Assembly: GCA_020629255.1 (NCBI GenBank) | Contig: JAHDDR010000027.1 | Span: 1 to 32,940 of the forward strand | Direction of reading: 5' to 3' | Length of the DNA: 32,940 nucleotides | Source of the DNA: Saprospiraceae bacterium | Lineage (GTDB): Bacteria; Bacteroidota; Bacteroidia; Chitinophagales; Saprospiraceae | Translations under genes and position numbers: made by a program | In this document: one piece after another, positions 16,552 to 24,126 of the stretch | Layout: each line of letters starts with the position of its first letter | How positions within the stretch are numbered: the stretch's first letter is position 1 | The notes under the pieces: model-generated | Database searches by the model: none | What the model was told of the DNA's origin: nothing | Seen by the model: the letters and a program-made list of their open reading frames with translations, nothing else

Positions 16552-18018
16552 ATGTTGAACGTATCATTTCTTAGAATTTCTATTTCATCTCTTTTATTAT
16601 TTATTTCTCCATTTCTTCTCCTATCACAAAACAAAGTGGAAGAAATTGAAAACCTCGTAAATTATTGTCATGAGAAAGGAATTCTAAATGGGACATTACT
16701 TGTTGCAGAAAAAGGCGAAATCATTTATCACAAATCATTAGGTCTTGCAGATTTCGACAACAACATTCCTCTAACAGAAAACACTCCGCTTTGCTTGGCT
16801 TCCATCACCAAACAATTTACGGCCATGGGCATCATGATATTAGAACACCAGGGAAAAATTGAATATTCCGACTCTTTAAAAAAATTATTCCCTGAGTTCC
16901 CAACATACATGCACGACATCACTGTTCGGCAACTCTTACAACATACCTCCGGATTAAAACGAACACACTATGAATATAGTGATAGTTTAATAAATGATAA
17001 TATTTATGAAAACATCAAAAAATCGGTTGATGATAAATTACTTTTCACGCCTAATAGTGATTTAAGATATAGCAATTCTGCTTTTGTTATTTCTGCCATG
17101 ATTATCGAAAAAGTTTCTGGCGAAACGTATGAGTCATTTTTAAAACAACACATTTTTGACCCTTTAGGCATGACGCGTACTTTCGTTTATAAAGCGGAAG
17201 ATCAAAAAAGAAAAGACATCGCTATTGCATTTGATGGTTTTGGAAATAAAGACGATTACAATATATTTACTTATGGTTCTGCGGGTATTTATTCTACCCC
17301 CGAAGATTTATTTCGGTGGTGCCAATCTTTTACCACAGATAAAATCATTCCTTCTTCTTCGAAAAAAGAAGCCTTCGAACCTGCCGTTTCGAATGACGGA
17401 AAATTATTGGAATATAAAATCAGAAACAACACTTGGAGTTACGGATTAGGTTTGGCTATTTATAGAGATAGTTTGGAAGGAGTCGTCGGGCACTCCGGAG
17501 CATACGGCGGATTTTTCAACCTTTTAATGAAAGACATGAAAAATGACACAGAGGTCATCCTCCTTACAAATAACGGAAGGCTCTTGCCCCTCTTCGATTT
17601 CGGTTATGCCATACAGGACATTTTAAGGAACAAACCTTACACCCTACCAAAAACATCTATTGACCTTGCTATTCGAGAAAAATGTTTTGATGATTTGGAT
17701 AAAGGCATTGAATATTACCATCATTTAAAAAAGAATGATCCGAATAAATATAATTTCGGAAATGAACATGAATTAAATCGATTGGGTTATGCCTTTCTTC
17801 AAAAAGAAAGATTCGACGATGCTATTACCATTTTTAAATTATTAATTTCTGAATTTCCCAAAGCCTACAATCCTTATGATAGCTTGGGCGAAGGGTATTA
17901 TATGAACAAACAATACAAGTTATCCATTAAGTTTTATAAAAAATCTCTTGCCTTAAATCCAGAAAATTCGAACGCTGAAAAGATGATTTCGAAAATTAAG
18001 GCAGAAATGAAAAAATAA
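16552..18018 (+). CDS. Exported beta-lactamase-family serine hydrolase with C-terminal TPRs
   Basis: I chose the ATG at 16552, which gives a signal peptide (LLLFISPFLLLSQ) and 488 residues. The frame is open further upstream, but that stretch overlaps the preceding gene. The class C/PBP-like fold is clear: SxxK as ASITKQF (Ser84, Lys87), YxN as RYSNSAF (Tyr173, Asn175), HTSGL, and HxG as GHSGAYGG (His314). The last 90 residues form tetratricopeptide-like helices (ELNRLGYAFLQKERFDDAI and SLGEGYYMNKQYKLSIKFY). This domain pair is common in Bacteroidota beta-lactamase-related proteins, which usually act as esterases or peptidases rather than antibiotic-resistance enzymes. The stop is embedded in the start of a bidirectional terminator. 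Confidence 0.9.
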   Translation: MLNVSFLRISISSLLLFISPFLLLSQNKVEEIENLVNYCHEKGILNGTLLVAEKGEIIYHKSLGLADFDNNIPLTENTPLCLASITKQFTAMGIMILEHQGKIEYSDSLKKLFPEFPTYMHDITVRQLLQHTSGLKRTHYEYSDSLINDNIYENIKKSVDDKLLFTPNSDLRYSNSAFVISAMIIEKVSGETYESFLKQHIFDPLGMTRTFVYKAEDQKRKDIAIAFDGFGNKDDYNIFTYGSAGIYSTPEDLFRWCQSFTTDKIIPSSSKKEAFEPAVSNDGKLLEYKIRNNTWSYGLGLAIYRDSLEGVVGHSGAYGGFFNLLMKDMKNDTEVILLTNNGRLLPLFDFGYAIQDILRNKPYTLPKTSIDLAIREKCFDDLDKGIEYYHHLKKNDPNKYNFGNEHELNRLGYAFLQKERFDDAITIFKLLISEFPKAYNPYDSLGEGYYMNKQYKLSIKFYKKSLALNPENSNAEKMISKIKAEMKK

Positions 18019-18056
18019 AAAAAATGCCTCTTGATAAATCGAGAGGCATTTTTTTT
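18017..18056. terminator. Bidirectional intrinsic terminator between convergent genes
   Basis: ATGCCTCT and AGAGGCAT form the core stem. It extends inward by TGA/TCG (one wobble) to a TAAA loop and outward by a run of A against a run of T, giving up to 18 bp. T-runs therefore follow the stem on both strands, serving the hydrolase gene (plus, stop at 18018) and the 557-residue gene (minus, stop at 18076). Confidence 0.92.
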
Positions 18057-18075
18057 ATTTTTTGAAAGGATGTCA

Positions 18076-19749
18076 TTACTTACACTCGTCTGTATATATT
18101 TTTGCAGCACGAACGTGATCAGCTTCTTCATTTCTCAATTTACCATCCAAATACATCTGACTTAATTTAGAACAGTCTTCATACAAAGCAGCCATTTTCT
18201 TTTTGAATTTCATGACAAAAGACAAATCACCTGTATTATGTAATTTATCTTCGTTTGCTTTTTTCACAACGACGAATTCATCATGTCCTTCTTTTGTCGT
18301 CGGATAAAAATATTGCCGATGAGCCATCACTGCAATTTTATCAGAATGATAAAGCATTTGATAAATTATTCTTTTTCCTTTCGTCATCAATGCAGAACCC
18401 AGACCTACCGCATCTGCGGCAGCGTAGGTTTGTCCATTAAAATGGAAGCCGCTAATATTTTTAGGATTCAAATCACTCACTACTTTTTGCCCATCTTTCT
18501 CATAATGAAATTCTACGCCGCTCTTAGATTTACTACCAAACTTAGGAGAACTCGGACTACCCGACGGAAAAACAAAAGTACCTTCATACTTCGTACCGGC
18601 CAAATCCACCATATAGCCTTCGGATATCACACCTCCCATTGATGTACCGCTCGTTGAAGCCGGAACCTCATCAAAAAATCCGCCTTCAAAACCAGAATCG
18701 GGTGCTTCGGCAGATGACAAATCCGGAAGATATTGTCTATCCATACCTTCGTTTACTTCCAAATCTTTTTCTAGAATCACCATTTCTTTGCCAAGCTCTG
18801 CCGTCCTGAATTTTTTCACCCCTACATTTTTAGCTTTTGCATGATATTTTCCGGCATCCAGCCAACCCATCCACAATGAAGCAACTGCAGCATTAAAAGC
18901 TCCTGCAAAATGAACTTTCTTTTCTTTCTTATTCGATGCATCGTATTTTTTAGTCAGTGACGCCCAATATTCGATAGCTGCTTCAATCTCACTTTTTGCA
19001 CCATCAGAAGCACCATCCTCTTTATATGATGCAAAAGCTTTTTCAACGTTCGCTATATGTTTTGACATATTCGCATCCTCATCCGATCCTTTCAATAAGA
19101 AAAATTCGATTTTTTGTTCTTTTTTGGCATAGTCGTATTTATCGCGAATAGTAGTTTCCAACTTTTCCATTTCGGAAGTAAAAACACGATTCAATCCATC
19201 CATATAAATAGATGCTTTACTCGATTCATACGCCTTAGACATGATGACCCTAGTTTTGTACCCTTTGCCATAACCATAAGTAAAAGTTACATCATTCGAA
19301 GTAATATCCTCTTCCATAACTTTACCCGAAGCATCCTTGATAGTATAGGTTATCGGCAACATGGCACTTATCACTTTATAATGCTCTTTTACTGTTACGG
19401 CTTTGCTCCCTGTTCCCTTTTTTATGTCTCGTGATTCATTGGCATCACCCAAAATTTCTGATGCTCCCACTACGATTTCAATATTAAAGTGACCGCCTTT
19501 TTCAACTCTTTTCTTGCCTGTGAAATTGAAATTTGCCTTTAAAAATTTGCTTGGCATCACATTCATTTTTGTCCAATCAGACTTAGATCCTTTTACAGTT
19601 ACTGAGTAGGTCTGCATTTCTGGAGCCATCGGTTCATTGGGTAAATCCACATAAGAAATAGTAGATTTCTGTACTTTCAAACTTTGAGCCGTTAGCCCCA
19701 AGCACATTAAAAGCATAAGCGTTGTTACAAGTAGATTTGTTTTTTTCAT
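18076..19749 (-). CDS. Exported protein of unknown function
   Basis: I do not recognise this 557-residue protein. It has a signal peptide (MKKTNLLVTTLMLLMCLGLTAQ). About residues 25-190 look like a beta-rich region, with SYVDLPNEPMAPEMQTYSV and YGYGKGYKTRVIMS. A helical, Lys/Glu-rich middle follows (195-345, including AAIEYWASLTKKYD and GAFNAAVASLWMGWLD). Residues 355-560 contain DLAGTKYEGTFVFPSGS, then FGSKSKSGVEFHYEKDGQKV and SDLNPKNISGF. This C-terminal part resembles surface or stress-response domains with short beta-hairpin repeats, but no family is assigned. It ends with a helical tail containing two cysteines. It is transcribed alone, and an 85-nt palindrome lies 20 nt upstream of its start codon, likely in its leader or promoter. 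Confidence 0.75.
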   Translation of the reverse strand: MKKTNLLVTTLMLLMCLGLTAQSLKVQKSTISYVDLPNEPMAPEMQTYSVTVKGSKSDWTKMNVMPSKFLKANFNFTGKKRVEKGGHFNIEIVVGASEILGDANESRDIKKGTGSKAVTVKEHYKVISAMLPITYTIKDASGKVMEEDITSNDVTFTYGYGKGYKTRVIMSKAYESSKASIYMDGLNRVFTSEMEKLETTIRDKYDYAKKEQKIEFFLLKGSDEDANMSKHIANVEKAFASYKEDGASDGAKSEIEAAIEYWASLTKKYDASNKKEKKVHFAGAFNAAVASLWMGWLDAGKYHAKAKNVGVKKFRTAELGKEMVILEKDLEVNEGMDRQYLPDLSSAEAPDSGFEGGFFDEVPASTSGTSMGGVISEGYMVDLAGTKYEGTFVFPSGSPSSPKFGSKSKSGVEFHYEKDGQKVVSDLNPKNISGFHFNGQTYAAADAVGLGSALMTKGKRIIYQMLYHSDKIAVMAHRQYFYPTTKEGHDEFVVVKKANEDKLHNTGDLSFVMKFKKKMAALYEDCSKLSQMYLDGKLRNEEADHVRAAKIYTDECK

Positions 19750-19769
19750 AATAATATTAATTGGATTTA

Positions 19770-19854
19770 ATCATTCTTTGAGGCACATGGAAATACAAAT
19801 ATTCCATATCCAAAAAATGAATATGAACATTTGTATTTCCACACGAAGAATGAT
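19770..19854. repeat. 85-bp imperfect palindrome upstream of the 557-residue gene
   Basis: Outer arms ATCATTCTT (19770-19778) and AAGAATGAT (19846-19854) are perfect. Inner arms GGAAATACAAAT (19789-19800) and ATTTGTATTTCC (19829-19840) are perfect too. A further ATATTC/GAATAT pair is possible at the tip. The stems are separated by short asymmetric internal loops. The remaining 185 nt up to mnmG (20040) hold no gene or structure that I can support. Confidence 0.8.
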
Positions 19855-20039
19855 GGTAAATAAAAATTCTCTTAAGCCCGTAGTATTAAGCCATGTTCAA
19901 TTGCCATGCAAATTTAATATAAGATCCGAATTATATCCCTAGCAATCTTTGAATGGCAGGAAAAAACACATGAATGGCTCGTATGAATGTATGAGTGGAA
20001 ATTCCTAGATGTATTTACAAAGCAGAAAAAATCAAAGAT

Positions 20040-21905
20040 TTACCGTCCCAAATGTACCAACAGTATCGATATATCGCTTGGGCTTACGCCTGATATTCTA
20101 CTGGCTTGACCAATAGTCATGGGTTTGAGTTCTGTCAATTTTTCTCTGGCTTCAGCCGACAGTGCCTTCAAATCCTTATAATTGAAATCCGTATGCAATT
20201 TTACCGATTCCAAGCGGTTCATCTTCTCGACCATCTCTTGTTCCTTTCTGATATAGCCTTCATACTTCATTCCTATTTCGGCAGAAGTAACAAATTCGGG
20301 ATCTTGTCGGGACAAGTATTCATCCAGCTCCGAAAGATGCAGACGTATCGATTCCAAATCTATGAAAGGTCTTGAAAGCACTCGATCCAATTTCAATTTT
20401 TGCTTGAGAGGAGCCGACTTTCTGCTTTCCAAATAAGTATTCAATTGGTCGGGGCTGACACTCAATTCTCTAACGAATTGTTCGATTTCCTTGATTTTCT
20501 CCTCCTTCAATGCCACCCGTTCCATACGGTCTTCCAAGAAATTCATTCCTATTTTATGTACGACCGGAGTAAGGCGTAAGTCAGAATTATCCTGACGGAG
20601 CAAAATACGGTACTCCGCTCTAGAGGTAAACATCCGATAGGGTTCCTTTGTGCCTTTATTCACTAAATCATCAATCAATACCCCAATGTATGCCTCCGAG
20701 CGTTTTAGGATGAAAGGTTCTTCTTCCCGAATCGCCAAATGAGCATTGATTCCAGCCACCAAGCCTTGAGAACCCGCTTCTTCATAACCCGTAGTACCAT
20801 TAATTTGACCGGCAAAAAACAGGTTCTTTACCAAGCGGGTTTCCAAATTGGGTTGGAGTTGGGTGGGTTGGAAGAAATCATATTCAATGGCATATCCCGG
20901 ACGGAACATTTTTGCATTTTCGAATCCTGGAATGAGTTGCATGGCTTTGTATTGAACCTCTTCAGGCAAGGAAGAAGAAAAACCATTCACATAGATTTCT
21001 ACAGTGTTCCAACCCTCTGGTTCCACAAACAACTGGTGTCGATCCTTATCCGAAAAACGTTCGATTTTGTCTTCTATCGAAGGGCAATAACGAGGACCCA
21101 GTCCTCGAATCCGACCATTGAACAAAGGTGAACGATCAAAGCCGGTTTTTAATATTTCGTGTACTTTGGCATTAGTATAGGAAATATGACAAGGCCTTTG
21201 TTTTGTTAATTTCGGTGTATCGGTATAGGAAAATTTACCCGGATTTTCATCGCCAGGTTGTAGTTCCATACGATCCCAATCCAAGGAACGACCATCCACA
21301 CGGGGAGGCGTACCCGTCTTCATCCTTCCCGCTTCGAAACCAAGTGATTCCAATTGTGCCGTAATACCTGTAGCCGCTTTTTCGCCAGCCCTGCCTCCTC
21401 CGAATTTCTTTTCTCCTATATGAATGATACCATTCAGAAATGTACCATTGGTGAGGATAACCGATTCGGATTCGATTTCAAGACCGAGGCTCGTATAAAC
21501 TCCCCGAGCTACTTTATCCTTTACTATGATTCCCGTTACCATTTCTTGCCAAAAATCAATATTGGGATGAGCCTCCAGCATTTCCCGCCATTTGGCAGCA
21601 AAAAGCATTCTATCACTTTGGGCACGCGGGCTCCACATGGCGGGTCCTTTGGATTTATTCAATAGTCGGAATTGGATCATGGTATGATCGGTTACAATTC
21701 CCGAATACCCCCCAAGGGCATCTATTTCCCGTACGATTTGACCCTTAGCCACTCCGCCCATTGCCGGATTGCATGACATTTGGGCTATGGTATTCATGTT
21801 CATGGTTACCAATAATACTTTTGACCCCATGTTCGCCGCAGCTACTGCTGCTTCACAACCGGCATGTCCAGCCCCTACCACAATTACATCGTATTTCGGA
21901 AACAT
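20040..21905 (-). CDS. mnmG: tRNA uridine-5-carboxymethylaminomethyl modification enzyme
   Basis: MnmG (GidA) is the FAD- and NADH-dependent cytosolic partner of MnmE; together they install the cmnm5/nm5 group on wobble U34 of certain tRNAs. The 621-residue length is typical. The Rossmann FAD motif is [19 protein letters not shown] near the start. Conserved MnmG blocks follow: [48 protein letters not shown] in the form [13 protein letters not shown], and [18 protein letters not shown]. The C-terminal helical tRNA-binding domain ends [20 protein letters not shown] perfect -7 box (TATTTTTG, 21958-21965) lies upstream. mnmE is not in the window. Confidence 0.96.
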   Translation of the reverse strand: MFPKYDVIVVGAGHAGCEAAVAAANMGSKVLLVTMNMNTIAQMSCNPAMGGVAKGQIVREIDALGGYSGIVTDHTMIQFRLLNKSKGPAMWSPRAQSDRMLFAAKWREMLEAHPNIDFWQEMVTGIIVKDKVARGVYTSLGLEIESESVILTNGTFLNGIIHIGEKKFGGGRAGEKAATGITAQLESLGFEAGRMKTGTPPRVDGRSLDWDRMELQPGDENPGKFSYTDTPKLTKQRPCHISYTNAKVHEILKTGFDRSPLFNGRIRGLGPRYCPSIEDKIERFSDKDRHQLFVEPEGWNTVEIYVNGFSSSLPEEVQYKAMQLIPGFENAKMFRPGYAIEYDFFQPTQLQPNLETRLVKNLFFAGQINGTTGYEEAGSQGLVAGINAHLAIREEEPFILKRSEAYIGVLIDDLVNKGTKEPYRMFTSRAEYRILLRQDNSDLRLTPVVHKIGMNFLEDRMERVALKEEKIKEIEQFVRELSVSPDQLNTYLESRKSAPLKQKLKLDRVLSRPFIDLESIRLHLSELDEYLSRQDPEFVTSAEIGMKYEGYIRKEQEMVEKMNRLESVKLHTDFNYKDLKALSAEAREKLTELKPMTIGQASRISGVSPSDISILLVHLGR

Positions 21906-21957
21906 CTTTTTTATTATTTGTTATCGCAACTGAAAAGTTCGCATTTCTAATAACTTA

Positions 21958-21965
21958 CAAAAATA
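21958..21965 (-). promoter_or_regulatory. Possible -7 box for mnmG
   Basis: TATTTTTG on the minus strand matches TAnnTTTG exactly, 52 nt upstream of the mnmG start. No convincing -33 element is found at the usual 19-21 nt distance, so this is tentative; transcription could instead run on from the lptF-type gene. Confidence 0.35.
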
Positions 21966-22003
21966 CGGAATATCCAACGAAAAAAGGGAAGATCCGGTTC
22001 CCA

Positions 22004-23086
22004 CTATTTTTGAGCTTTGTTGACAAGGATAAATGCAACCACCAAAAATAGTATGGAAGGCAACCACACCGACAGCATCGCAGGCATATCACCATTAATA
22101 CTTAACGTGGTACTGAATTGGAATAGGAATATATAAAGAGAACCCAATCCGACTCCCAAAGCCAAATGCCACCCCATTCCTCCCCTCACTTTACGAGAAG
22201 ACAATGCCATTCCTATAATTGTTAAAACAAATACTATAAAGGGTTGTGCCAAGCGGCGGTGCAGCTCTACTTCGTACAAGGCTGTACCCCCCGCTCCCCG
22301 GGATCGCTGCCTTTGAATGTATTTCCAAAGTTCTAGGCTTGTCATGGCATCTTTGGCATTGTCGTAGGAAATAAAATCGTCGGGAAGGAGATTGATCTCC
22401 ATCATTTTTTCTTCTCCTTCATCTATTATTTCTTCCAAGCCGTTAAATGTCCTTTCATAATAATTGATGAGTTTCCATTCTTTTTCTTTGGGCAGTGCTT
22501 TTATTTTATCCGCAGATAAGATAGAAATGAGTTCACCTTCTTTGAACTGTTCTATCATGACATCATGGGCGATGCTGTCTTTTTTGGAATATCTTTTTAT
22601 AAATACTTTAGACGATTTGGACGTAAATAAATGGACATTTTTGGTTTTGCCCTTATCTGTCATTCTGTATATGTATGTGTTTTCGAAATTGGTCCGGATT
22701 TTACTTCCCTTCGGAATAATATAATTATTCAATGCCATATTGAGTGCTGCTAATATCGTAGCCGCTACCATATAAGGATACAACAATCGGGTGAAACTCA
22801 TGCCCGTATTTATCATCGAAATAATTTCTGAATTGTATGCCATTCTTGAGGTAAAGAAAATAACTGAAATGAGACAAAATAAAGGCCAAATCAATCCGAC
22901 AATGAAGGGGATGAAAAACAAATAATATTCGAATAATATTTTATCAAGAGGTGCATCGTTTTTAATGAAGTTGTCGAGGTGATCACTGAAATCGACAACG
23001 CATGCCAACATCGATATGATAACGACGACGAAGAAAAACGTAGAAAGATATTTTCGAATAATATATTTATCCAGAATTTTAAACAT
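22004..23086 (-). CDS. LptF/LptG-family LPS export permease
   Basis: This is an inner-membrane permease of the YjgP/YjgQ family, which pairs with LptB to extract lipopolysaccharide from the inner membrane and pass it to the periplasmic bridge. The 360 residues match LptF/LptG length. The N-terminus KILDKYIIRKYLSTFF is characteristic. Two to three membrane helices lie before residue 120. A periplasmic beta-jellyroll region follows (about 130-265, with NVHLFTSKSSKVFIKRYSKK), then three helices at 275-358. The sequence does not let me separate LptF from LptG. The start is 4 nt after a perfect -7 box. The gene precedes mnmG by 98 nt in the same direction. Confidence 0.9.
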   Translation of the reverse strand: MFKILDKYIIRKYLSTFFFVVVIISMLACVVDFSDHLDNFIKNDAPLDKILFEYYLFFIPFIVGLIWPLFCLISVIFFTSRMAYNSEIISMINTGMSFTRLLYPYMVAATILAALNMALNNYIIPKGSKIRTNFENTYIYRMTDKGKTKNVHLFTSKSSKVFIKRYSKKDSIAHDVMIEQFKEGELISILSADKIKALPKEKEWKLINYYERTFNGLEEIIDEGEEKMMEINLLPDDFISYDNAKDAMTSLELWKYIQRQRSRGAGGTALYEVELHRRLAQPFIVFVLTIIGMALSSRKVRGGMGWHLALGVGLGSLYIFLFQFSTTLSINGDMPAMLSVWLPSILFLVVAFILVNKAQK

Positions 23087-23090
23087 GCCA

Positions 23091-23098
23091 CAAATTTA
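23091..23098 (-). promoter_or_regulatory. -7 box directly before the LptF/G-type gene
   Basis: TAAATTTG on the minus strand is a perfect TAnnTTTG box whose last base is only 4 nt from the ATG at 23086. If used, transcription would begin at or next to the start codon, giving a leaderless message. The -33 region shows no clear TTG. Confidence 0.5.
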
Positions 23099-23189
23099 GT
23101 CCCTTATCGTTTAGAATGTATAAAATGATGTATCATTATATTTTCTTTGGCATTTATTTCGTTTTAACAGGACTTATTGATTATCTGAT

Positions 23190-23861
23190 ATGACCGAAAA
23201 ACTTTTTCGTTTTCTTATTATAGGAGCATTCATCATTATTTGGGGACTGAGTTTTTTTACGTCCATTTTCCAACCTGATTTTTTTGAATATATCGTTCAA
23301 GAGGATGGTTGGATCGAGAATTGTACTGTCGTTATCATTTTTGCAGCCTTACTCATGATGGTTTGGCGTTTCATTCGATTAGTCAAGATAAAATCTTGGT
23401 TATGGAGGGGGACTACTTTTCTCATCATCGCTCTCCTCACTTTTGGTTTTGGAGAGGAAATTTCTTGGGGGCAACGTATATTCGATCTACCTTCCAATGA
23501 TTTTTTCGCCCAACATAATACCCAACAGGAAATCAACTTACACAATTTAAAATTGGGAGGGATAAAATTGAATTTTTTGATCTCCCAGACTTTCACGGTT
23601 GCCTTTTCCTTGTATTTGTTGTTATTGCCATATCTCTATCGGAAAAAAGAAAAAATGGCTACATGGGTGGATCATGCCGGCTTGCCAATTCCCAAAACAT
23701 CACAGATATTAGGAATATTCCTCCCTTTACTTCTGGTTTTGGTGATGCCCCACTCTCAAAAATGGGAAGTGCTTGAAATTTCATTGGCTTTGGGTGGTTT
23801 CTGGATACTTTCATTTCCTATTAACAAAAATAAAATCTACTTGGAAGGAAAGAAACCCTAA
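23190..23861 (+). CDS. Multi-pass membrane protein with GEEISWGQR motif
   Basis: This is a 223-residue integral membrane protein of unknown function with about six predicted helices. Its most telling feature is a cluster of polar, probably conserved residues around a loop after helix 3: FGFGEEISWGQRIF (about 85-98), followed by NTQQEINLHNLKLGG (110-124). Paired Glu, Trp, Gln/Arg, Asn and His in a membrane protein suggest a metal- or lipid-headgroup-binding active site, but this is inference. I recall similar EEISWGQ...NLHN patterns in hypothetical bacterial proteins without a known role. The gene diverges from the lptF/G-type gene with a 103-nt shared upstream region, and it is followed by the structured non-coding stretch at 23862-24126. 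Confidence 0.78.
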   Translation: MTEKLFRFLIIGAFIIIWGLSFFTSIFQPDFFEYIVQEDGWIENCTVVIIFAALLMMVWRFIRLVKIKSWLWRGTTFLIIALLTFGFGEEISWGQRIFDLPSNDFFAQHNTQQEINLHNLKLGGIKLNFLISQTFTVAFSLYLLLLPYLYRKKEKMATWVDHAGLPIPKTSQILGIFLPLLLVLVMPHSQKWEVLEISLALGGFWILSFPINKNKIYLEGKKP

Positions 23862-23902
23862 AAGCGAACTTACGCAAACATTTTGTATTTTGACAAAATC
23901 AA

Positions 23903-23946
23903 AAATTTTAATTTTGAATAATTTGAACAAATCAAAATTAAAATTT
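23903..23946. repeat. AT-rich 14-bp perfect inverted repeat
   Basis: AAATTTTAATTTTG (23903-23916) and CAAAATTAAAATTT (23933-23946) are perfect complements. Inside them ATTTG (23921-23925) and CAAAT (23928-23932) extend the stem across a 4-nt bulge to a 2-nt loop. It starts 42 nt after the stop of the upstream membrane-protein gene and is the strongest structure in this 254-nt non-coding gap. A 14-bp palindrome AAAAACCGGTTTTT follows at 24013-24026. Confidence 0.75.
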
Positions 23947-24093
23947 ATTTAAAAAAACAGAATATATCTACACCTTAAGATATAAACACTTTAATATCAA
24001 AGACTTACAATAAAAAACCGGTTTTTATTTGCATTTACGTTAAAAACAGCCTTATATTTAGATATAAATAATTTGGTTTTATTTGGTTAGGGC

Positions 24094-24126
24094 TGAGGTA
24101 GTGATTATCGCTACCTCATTTTTTTT
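24094..24126 (+). terminator. Strong rightward intrinsic terminator
   Basis: TGAGGTAGTGA-TTA-TCGCTACCTCA forms an 11-bp stem (one wobble) with a 3-nt loop, followed by eight T on the plus strand. It overlaps the stop codon of the minus-strand TPR gene, but on that strand no T-run follows. It therefore belongs to a plus-strand transcript: either a long 3' UTR of the 23190-23861 gene or an independent small RNA. Confidence 0.85.

Noticed and set aside
16552-18018. Antibiotic-resistance beta-lactamase.
   Set aside because: The SxxK/YxN/HxG motifs show the fold, but the TPR tail and generic context fit the broad Bacteroidota serine-hydrolase family rather than a resistance gene.
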